From: Rhodoferax sp.
GTDB lineage: Bacteria > Pseudomonadota > Gammaproteobacteria > Burkholderiales > Burkholderiaceae_C
DNA: 37,228 nucleotides
Direction of reading: 5' to 3'
Assembly: GCA_030685025.1 (NCBI GenBank)
Contig: JAUXWC010000132.1
Location: 1 to 37,228, forward strand
A program made the position numbers and the translations under genes. Shown piece after piece: positions 32,137 to 37,228 of this stretch. The notes beneath the pieces are model-generated. The model worked only from the letters and a program-made list of their open reading frames with translations, was not told the DNA's origin and searched no databases. The number at the start of each line of letters is the position of its first letter. Positions within the stretch are counted from its first letter, which is position 1.

Positions 32137-32153
32137 ACCGTCGGTTTGCAGTT

Positions 32154-32242
32154 GCTACGCTTTTGGTAGCTGCTTGTTCATATTTCACGTGGGCTAGAGG
32201 CCAATTTGCACATAAACAGCCCTCTCCGTTAAACTCCAGCCC
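32154..32242 (+). promoter_or_regulatory. Shared MNT leader, copy C
   Basis: Hairpin GCTAC-GCTTTTG-GTAGC (32154-32170) precedes the conserved segment with TTGCAC (32206-32211), a 17-nt spacer and TTAAAC (32229-32234), ending 8 nt before the ATG at 32243. No Shine-Dalgarno is seen. The -35 is weaker than in copies A and B. Confidence 0.7.
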
Positions 32243-32551
32243 ATGCATCCCGCCATCGCCCAACACCGCTCTGGCATCTCTGCCATCTGCCAGCGCTATC
32301 GCATTCGCCGCCTGGAGGTGTTTGGCTCGGCCGCGCGGGCGGACGACTTTGACCCAGAGCACAGCGATGCAGATTTTCTGGTGGAGTTTGCGCCGGATGT
32401 GCAGCCAGGACTGGACACCTTTTTCGGCGCCAAGGCCGCACTGGAAGCCTTGCTGGGCCGAGGCGTGGACCTGGTGGAGCCAGGTGCCGTGCGCAACCCG
32501 TATGTGCTGGCCAGCATCAACCGGAACCGCGAATCCATCTATGCAGCGTGA
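32243..32551 (+). CDS. MNT nucleotidyltransferase antitoxin (MntA-like), pair 3
   Basis: The 102-residue protein has RRLEVFGSAARADDFDPEHSDAD (Gly28-Ser29, Asp42, Asp44) and VDLVEPGAV as the third acidic strand, a complete minimal nucleotidyltransferase. The C terminus (NRNRESIYAA) overlaps the HEPN gene by 11 nt (32541-32551), the tightest overlap of the three pairs. By analogy with MntA-HepT it should AMPylate its toxin. It is preceded by leader copy C. Confidence 0.92.
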   Translation: MHPAIAQHRSGISAICQRYRIRRLEVFGSAARADDFDPEHSDADFLVEFAPDVQPGLDTFFGAKAALEALLGRGVDLVEPGAVRNPYVLASINRNRESIYAA

Positions 32552-32885
32552 TCGGCGCGCTTTTTTGTGGGATGTGCGTGAGTCTGCCCTGGCGATTCAA
32601 TCGTTTACGGCAGGGTTGGACGCAGCGGCCTACGCCAATAACCTGATGGCACAAGCTGCCGTGGAGCGCAAGTTCGAAGTCATTGGCGAAGCGCTCAATC
32701 AGTTGGGAAAGTTGGATGCAGCGGTGGCTGCCCGCATTCCGGACTTGCCGCAAATCGTGGCGTTTCGAAACCAGCTCATCCATGGTTATGCCACCGTGAA
32801 TGTAGGCACAGTTTGGAATATCGCCCAAAGTGCCGTGCCCCCACTGATAGAAGCCGTTCAGACCTTGCTCGACGAGCTTGAGTAG
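32541..32885 (+). CDS. HEPN (HepT-like, DUF86) ribonuclease toxin, pair 3
   Basis: The 114-residue HEPN protein has ERKFEVIGEALNQL and the catalytic RNQLIHGY (Arg76, His81, Tyr83; RX4HXY). It is complete and near the family length. It starts inside the 3' end of the MNT gene. It resembles the pair 1 toxin in motif but not closely in sequence, so the pairs look independently acquired rather than freshly duplicated. Confidence 0.92.
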   Translation: MQRDRRAFLWDVRESALAIQSFTAGLDAAAYANNLMAQAAVERKFEVIGEALNQLGKLDAAVAARIPDLPQIVAFRNQLIHGYATVNVGTVWNIAQSAVPPLIEAVQTLLDELE

Positions 32886-32933
32886 CGACACGCGCAGCCG
32901 ATTGCTGAGTCGATAGACGCGGCGACCTTCCCC

Positions 32934-33551
32934 ATGTCCGAACCCGACTTCAGCCCCTCTGCCGAGCGCAACAAGCAGCCCATTCTGGACGTGCTGCGCC
33001 AAGTGCTGCCCGTGCGCGGCACGGCGCTAGAGGTAGCCTCGGGCACCGGGCAACATGTGGCGTGGTTTGCGCGGCAGTTGCCGCTGTGGACCTGGCGACC
33101 CACCGAGGTGCATCGCGGGGTGCTCTACAGCATTGAGGCGCGGGTGGCGCTGGCGGAGCTGGACAACGTGCTGGGCCCGATGCAGCTTGACGTGCGCAGC
33201 GAGCCCTGGTTTGCCGATGCCGCACTGGTGCCCGCTTTCGACCTGATCTTCTGCGCCAACATGCTGCACATTGCGCCGTGGGAGGCCGGCCTGGCGCTGC
33301 TGCGCGGCAGCGCACGCCACCTGGAACCGGGCGGCAAGCTGGTCACCTACGGCCCCTATTTTGAAAACGACCTGCCGCCCGCGCCCACCAACGTGGCCTT
33401 CGATCAAAGCCTGCGCGAGCAGGACCCAAGCTGGGGCATCCGTCTTCGCGAAGACGTGGAGCAGGCCGCCGCGCGCGTCGGCCTGCGCCTGCTCGCGCGC
33501 CACGCCATGCCCGCCAACAACCTGCTGCTGGTGTGGGGGCGGGCAGGTTGA
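32934..33551 (+). CDS. DUF938 family SAM-dependent methyltransferase-like protein
   Basis: The 205-residue protein starts with SPSAERNKQPILDVLRQVLP, followed by the SAM-binding ALEVASGTGQHVAWFARQLP and FDLIFCANMLHIAPWEA, then a C-terminal LGVLLLARHAMPANNLLLVW-type end. This is the full DUF938 pattern (class I methyltransferase fold; substrate unknown). It stands just outside the toxin-antitoxin array and its composition is ordinary for the genome. Confidence 0.9.
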   Translation: MSEPDFSPSAERNKQPILDVLRQVLPVRGTALEVASGTGQHVAWFARQLPLWTWRPTEVHRGVLYSIEARVALAELDNVLGPMQLDVRSEPWFADAALVPAFDLIFCANMLHIAPWEAGLALLRGSARHLEPGGKLVTYGPYFENDLPPAPTNVAFDQSLREQDPSWGIRLREDVEQAAARVGLRLLARHAMPANNLLLVWGRAG

Positions 33552-33573
33552 GCCCTGGCGGCGATCCGAGGCG

Positions 33574-33593
33574 ATTCCTGCGATCGCAGGAAT
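33574..33593. promoter_or_regulatory. Perfect 20-nt palindrome
   Basis: ATTCCTGCGATCGCAGGAAT is its own reverse complement, 23 nt after the DUF938 stop. It has no loop and no T-run, so it is more like a dimer binding site or dispersed palindromic element than a terminator. Confidence 0.45.
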
Positions 33594-33742
33594 AACTTGC
33601 CCATGAGCACCTCTTGCGCTGGCCGAGGCGTTGATTCGTTGGACCCGGTGCCGGGCGCACCCGGTATAGCCTTGCCAGCTTCAACCGCCATCGGGTCGCG
33701 GTCTATCCTACGTGACCTGCGCTTTTTGTTGGGCGCGCAGTT

Positions 33743-33759
33743 GCTATCTTTTTAATAGC
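33743..33759. repeat. Stand-alone copy D of the covarying hairpin
   Basis: GCTAT-CTTTTTA-ATAGC, matching the 5-bp stem/7-nt loop of the MNT leaders, with the C-G pair replaced by T-A. Only partial leader similarity follows. Confidence 0.65.
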
Positions 33760-33845
33760 ATTCTTAGCTCATCCAGTCTGCAATCGTTGGGACTTCCATG
33801 TTCAATGCATGGCAGAATGACCCGGTCACACATCCGGTTTAGCAC

Positions 33846-35720
33846 ATGGCCATCTTCCCGCAAGGTCTCACCCAGATCGACAGGCGCTGCGCCAATGCCG
33901 GCGAGCGCAACACGCTGCAGCAGCTCAAGCGCTGCCTGTCAGACGACTACATGGTGTGGCACGACGTGCCGATCGGCCCCAAGGCGCGCCAGCCCGATTT
34001 TGTGATCCTCAGCCCCCGGCGCGGCCTGTTGATTCTGGAAGTCAAACACTGGGCCTGGGGCACCATCCAGAACCGGCGCATCACCAAAGACAGTGTGGAG
34101 CTGCTCACCGACACGGGGCTCGTCACCGCGGCGCATCCGCTGCGCCAGGCGCGCGACTACGCCCTGGAGCTCAACGATGTGCTGCAAAGCGACCCCGCAC
34201 TGGTGTACGACCAGGCGCCCTTCAAGGGCAAGTCGCAGGTGCCGTATGGCTGGGGCTGCGTGCTGAGCAACATCAGGCAGAAGCAAACCGAAGGCTCCGA
34301 CTTCGAGCAGGTGTTTCCGGCCTACAAGACACTGCTGCGCGAGGATCTGGACGATGCGGTAGACCCTTATGAATTCGAGAAGCGTCTGTGGGGCATGTTC
34401 ACGCTGACCTTTCCCTACGCCCTGAGCCTGCCGCAGCGCGACCGCGTGCGCTGGCACCTGTTCCCCGAGATCCGCATGCCGGGCGGCCAGACGGCTTTGG
34501 ACTTTCAGGCGCAAGGCCAGCCGCTGGTATTGCCGGATCTGATGCAGGTGATGGACCTGACCCAGGAGCAAGTCGCCCGCACGTTGGGCGAGGGCCACCG
34601 GGTGATCCACGGCGCGGCCGGTTCCGGCAAAACCATGATTCTGATTTTCCGGGCGCAGCAGTTGGCAGCGGCGGCGCGCGCGGACCAGCCGGTTTTGGTG
34701 CTGTGCTACAACCGCCCGCTGGCCCAGCGCATTGACGCCATGCTGCGCGATCGCGGGGTCGACGAACGGGTGGTGGTGCGCACCTTTCACGCCTGGTGCA
34801 AAGACATGGTGCGCACCTACCAGCTCGACCAGCCCGCTGCCCGGCCCAATACCGATGCCTATTTTGCCGAACTGGCCAACATCGTGCAGCGCGCGCTCGA
34901 CACCGGGCTGGTACCCGGCGGGCAGTACACCGCGCTGCTGATTGACGAGGCACACGACTTTCAAGACGCGTGGCTGCAAATGTCGGTCAAGCTGGTCGCA
35001 CCGGCCACTCACTCGCTGCTGGTCTTGTACGACGATGCGCAGTCCATCTACCAGCAAAAGCGGCGCAAGTTCAACTTCGCCAGCGTCGGCATCGAGGCGC
35101 GCGGGCGCACCAGCATCTTGCGGCTGAACTACCGCAACACCGCCGAGGTGCTGGCGCTGGCCATGCAGTGCGCGCAGGGTCTGCTGACCGAGAAGGCGCC
35201 AACCGAAGACGAGATACAAACCGTGCACCCCACCAGCGCCGGGCGGCGCGGGCCACTGCCGGTTCTGCTGGGGGCCCCCAACGCCCGCGCCGAGGCCACT
35301 TTGATTGCGCAGCGCATCGCCGACGCGGTAGCGGACGGCACCGCCCCGGGCGACATTGCGGTGCTGTGCCGCATCAAGAAACACATGGACGTGATCGAAC
35401 AGGCCATCCTCAAACAGCGCATCCCCTGCCACTCGATGAACAGCCCCGGCCACCGCGCGTTTGACTGGACGCAGCCCAAGGTCAAGCTCCTCACCCTGCA
35501 CAGCGCCAAGGGGCTGGAGTTTCCCATGGTGTTCATCGCCGGCCTGGACGCCATGCCCTTCATGAACGAATCACTGGAAGACGAAGTGCGGCTGCTCTAC
35601 GTGGGCATGACCCGCGCCACGCAGCGGCTGCTGCTGTGCAGTGCCGGAACATCGCCGATCGTTCAACGTGTGAAGAACTCGCTGGAAGCCGTGGCGGCGC
35701 AGTTCGCGGCGGCGCCATAG
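33846..35720 (+). CDS. NERD-domain UvrD/Rep-type helicase
   Basis: The 624-residue protein begins with a NERD nuclease-related domain (about 15-120): [24 protein letters not shown] (Asp51, Glu65, Lys67 of the D-ExK arrangement). This is followed by a superfamily 1 helicase: Walker A GAAGSGKT (about 256-263), FHAWCKDM, Walker [11 protein letters not shown] (about 366), [25 protein letters not shown] and [14 protein letters not shown]. The catalytic residues of both parts look intact. NERD-helicase fusions are found in DNA processing and in defence islands. It stands alone after a repeat-bearing intergenic region next to the toxin-antitoxin array; a defence role is inference. Confidence 0.9.
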   Translation: MAIFPQGLTQIDRRCANAGERNTLQQLKRCLSDDYMVWHDVPIGPKARQPDFVILSPRRGLLILEVKHWAWGTIQNRRITKDSVELLTDTGLVTAAHPLRQARDYALELNDVLQSDPALVYDQAPFKGKSQVPYGWGCVLSNIRQKQTEGSDFEQVFPAYKTLLREDLDDAVDPYEFEKRLWGMFTLTFPYALSLPQRDRVRWHLFPEIRMPGGQTALDFQAQGQPLVLPDLMQVMDLTQEQVARTLGEGHRVIHGAAGSGKTMILIFRAQQLAAAARADQPVLVLCYNRPLAQRIDAMLRDRGVDERVVVRTFHAWCKDMVRTYQLDQPAARPNTDAYFAELANIVQRALDTGLVPGGQYTALLIDEAHDFQDAWLQMSVKLVAPATHSLLVLYDDAQSIYQQKRRKFNFASVGIEARGRTSILRLNYRNTAEVLALAMQCAQGLLTEKAPTEDEIQTVHPTSAGRRGPLPVLLGAPNARAEATLIAQRIADAVADGTAPGDIAVLCRIKKHMDVIEQAILKQRIPCHSMNSPGHRAFDWTQPKVKLLTLHSAKGLEFPMVFIAGLDAMPFMNESLEDEVRLLYVGMTRATQRLLLCSAGTSPIVQRVKNSLEAVAAQFAAAP

Positions 35721-35800
35721 CACGCTGCACTCACCTTGCGGCGTTCACCCTGACCAAGCCAAACGCCGGGGCCCGGCGCCACACAGGAAGACCAACCGCC

Positions 35801-35806
35801 TAGAAT
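35801..35806 (+). promoter_or_regulatory. Probable -10 box for the GST gene
   Basis: TAGAAT, in the CCTAGAATCCGCC context common in Comamonadaceae promoters, lies 50 nt before the ATG at 35857. A -35 is not obvious. Confidence 0.4.
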
Positions 35807-35856
35807 CCGCCACACCCCCCGCGCGGTCAAGCGCGCCAACACTTCCGGTCAACACC

Positions 35857-36498
35857 ATGCCCCAACTCAAACTCAGCTACTTCGACTTTCACGGCGGTCG
35901 CGCCGAGCCCATACGCCTGGCCCTGGCCATTGGTGGCATTGCGTTTGAAGATCACCGCTTCACCTTCGCCGAATTTGCCGAGGTGCGCAAGACGGCGCCC
36001 TTTGGCCAGGTGCCCGTGCTGCACGTGGACGGTGTGCAGGTGACGCAGAGCGACGCCATGCTGCGCTATGCGGGTAAGCTCGCCGGCCTGTACCCCACGG
36101 ATGCCTACCAGGCCCTGCTGTGTGATGAGGTGGCGTATGTGGTGGAAGAAGCCGGCGTCAAACTGGGCCCCAGCTTCAGCATGAAGGGCGACGAACAAAA
36201 AGCCGCACGCCTGGCACTGGTTAACGGCTCCATGCCGGTGTACCTGAGCTGGCTGCAACACCAGTTGTTGGCCCACGGTGGCCAATACTTTGCCGACAAC
36301 CGTCTCACCGTTGCCGACCTGAAGGTGTTTGTGGACGTGCGCGGCCTCAACTCCGGCCGGCTGGACCACGTGCCCACCGACCTAGTGGAAAAGGTGGCCC
36401 CCGCACTCAACGCCCACATGCAGCGCATCGCCCAGACCCCGGCCGTGGCGCAGTACTACGCCAAGTTCGGTCTCCGAGGCGACCCGGCGTTGATTTGA
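35857..36498 (+). CDS. Glutathione S-transferase (sigma-like)
   Basis: The 213-residue protein starts KLSYFDFHGGRAEPIRLALA, the thioredoxin-fold N-terminal signature of sigma/alpha-type GSTs with catalytic Tyr8, then FGQVPVLHVDGVQVTQSDAMLRYAG (cis-Pro and Gln-Ser-Asp glutathione site), and an all-helical C-terminal domain with LTVADLKVFVDVRGL. It conjugates glutathione to electrophiles or acts as a thiol reductase; the substrate is unknown. It is single and unlinked to the neighbours. Confidence 0.93.
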   Translation: MPQLKLSYFDFHGGRAEPIRLALAIGGIAFEDHRFTFAEFAEVRKTAPFGQVPVLHVDGVQVTQSDAMLRYAGKLAGLYPTDAYQALLCDEVAYVVEEAGVKLGPSFSMKGDEQKAARLALVNGSMPVYLSWLQHQLLAHGGQYFADNRLTVADLKVFVDVRGLNSGRLDHVPTDLVEKVAPALNAHMQRIAQTPAVAQYYAKFGLRGDPALI

Positions 36499-36500
36499 TT

Positions 36501-36517
36501 GCTATCAGTTACATAGC
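36501..36517. repeat. Stand-alone copy E of the covarying hairpin
   Basis: GCTAT-CAGTTAC-ATAGC lies 2 nt after the GST stop, with the same stem and loop lengths as copies A-D. Here it could serve as a weak 3' hairpin for the GST transcript. Confidence 0.55.
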
Positions 36518-36565
36518 ATGCTGTGAAGATCAGGTGAGCGCTGCGGGTTGGTCTAACATCCAGGC

Positions 36566-37088
36566 ATGCACCCCAACTGGTACGAACGCCACATCCTGCC
36601 CAGGGCTTTGGACTATGCCTGCGGCATGCCCATGGTGGGGCGCATGCGCCAGTTGGTGGTGCCACGCGCGCAGGGGCGTGTGCTGGAGGTCGGCATTGGC
36701 ACCGGGCTGAACATGCGCTACTACGACCAAAGCCGCGTCACCCACATCACCGGCCTGGACCCTGCGCTGCAGCTCCACCCGCTGGCGCGGGAGCGCATTG
36801 CGCAGTCAGGCCTGAAAGTGGAGTTGGTGGGCCTGTCAGCGGAAAAAATTCCTTTGCCCAACGCCAGCTTTGACACCGTGCTGATCACCTACACGCTGTG
36901 CACCATACCCAATCCGCATGCGGCACTGCTGGAGATGCGGCGCGTGCTGGCACCCACGGGAAAGCTCCTGTATTGCGAGCACGGGCGGGCTCCCGATGCG
37001 TCGGTGCAGCGCTGGCAAGAACGACTACAGCCACTGTGGGGTCCCGTGGCCGGCGGCTGCCAGTTGGGGCGTGACATCCCGGCCCTGC
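36566..37088 (+). pseudogene. Class I SAM methyltransferase interrupted by an insertion
   Basis: The frame from 36566 encodes a methyltransferase: PRALDYACGMPMVGRMRQLV, VLEVGIGTGLNMRYYD (SAM loop), ITGLDPALQL and FDTVLITYTLCTIPNPHAALLEMRRVL. Family sequence stops at LGRDIPALL (about residue 174 of an expected 205-215), where AT-richer unrelated DNA begins. The frame stays open across the junction and enters the element's own gene in phase. The missing C-terminal substrate-side residues mean it is probably inactive. TAACAT 6 nt before the ATG could be its -10. Confidence 0.8.
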
Positions 37089-37228
37089 TAATTCTAACTA
37101 GCTTTCAAGATGATTCTAATTGTGGGACACTCCGGGAGTCAAATGTTCCCAGGAGTATTCCCATGGCAAGACCACGTCGAATTGATATGGAGTTGGTGAC
37201 ACAGGCACAAGTTGTAGCGGCGCAGGCC
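37089..37228 (+). mobile_element. Left end of a probable insertion sequence
   Basis: From about 37089 the base composition and codon style change, and a new gene with its own ribosome site begins at 37163, inside a disrupted methyltransferase. ATTCTAA occurs twice near the junction. The other end lies beyond the window, so family and terminal repeats cannot be confirmed. Confidence 0.6.
37163..37228 (+). CDS. Start of a probable transposase/HTH protein of the insertion element (partial)
   Basis: Only the first 22 residues are present: MARPRRIDMELVTQAQVV then AAQA. AGGAG lies 7 nt before the ATG. The codons AGA, CGA, GTA and GTT differ from the GC-rich genes nearby. The opening MARPRRID resembles N termini of helix-turn-helix proteins of IS630-like elements, but too little is visible to be sure of the family. 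Confidence 0.5.
   Translation, partial: MARPRRIDMELVTQAQVVAAQA

Noticed and set aside
33577-33590. Cyanobacterial HIP1-like octamer GCGATCGC
   Set aside because: The rest of the window is not cyanobacterial and I noticed no enrichment of this octamer; it is treated only as the core of a palindrome.
1-37228. Long open frames antisense to real genes (for example 375 aa at 1524-2651, 549 aa at 16073-17722, 595 aa at 25837-27624, 520 aa at 33939-35501)
   Set aside because: They are shadows of strongly supported genes in high-GC DNA, with His/Arg/Gln-rich products and no recognisable domains.
1-37228. CRISPR array, rRNA or tRNA genes
   Set aside because: I saw no regularly spaced repeat-spacer arrays or cloverleaf-like sequences. 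The repeat clusters at 1110 and 18341 have inverted arms and only two to three units.

Overview
The window is high-GC bacterial DNA. Gene content, GC-rich codon use, TAGAAT/TAAAAT-type -10 boxes close to start codons, and short interspersed repeats point to a betaproteobacterium, most likely Comamonadaceae (Rhodoferax/Acidovorax/Polaromonas-like). This placement is my inference; no rRNA or tRNA gene is present to confirm it.

Region 1 (1-9.5 kb) is chromosomal housekeeping and envelope DNA. It holds a MacA-MacB-type efflux set on the minus strand: a truncated permease, an ATPase, and an unusually long MacA with a Spy-like insert. Next come a DUF1569 protein, a LytS/LytTR two-component pair, a D-cysteine desulfhydrase-type PLP enzyme, a solute-binding protein, a tiny lytic-transglycosylase-tail protein and a NapH/NosR-like membrane Fe-S protein.

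Region 2 (9.5-18.3 kb) is a signalling locus. Three overlapping minus-strand genes encode a sensor kinase with a periplasmic solute-binding domain, a single-domain receiver, and a REC-GAF-PAS-GGDEF-EAL protein whose GGDEF site looks degenerate while its EAL site looks intact. Divergent from it is a two-gene unit: a NadR-like P-loop protein with a damaged Walker A motif, and a triple-PAS histidine kinase.

Region 3 (18.3-27.9 kb) opens with a tight five-gene minus-strand operon: periplasmic helical protein, LolD-like ATPase, LolE/FtsX-like permease, LolA-like protein and an outer-membrane beta-barrel. Together these look like a dedicated inner-to-outer membrane trafficking system. A lipoprotein amino-acid-binding protein, an HD-GYP-like protein and glnS follow.

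Region 4 (27.9-32.9 kb) is an accessory island rich in toxin-antitoxin-type modules. It holds a DUF4258-like/DUF2283 pair followed by a diverged duplicate of the glnS 3' end, a NYN-LOTUS-like protein, an addiction-module/ParE pair, and three MNT nucleotidyltransferase/HEPN pairs. All three MNT genes carry the same ~90-nt leader, made of a covarying hairpin plus a promoter-like segment ending exactly 8 nt before each start codon. This shared leader is the most interesting signal in the window.

Region 5 (32.9-37.2 kb) has a DUF938 methyltransferase, a NERD-UvrD helicase, a sigma-like GST and a class I methyltransferase interrupted by a probable insertion element at the right edge.
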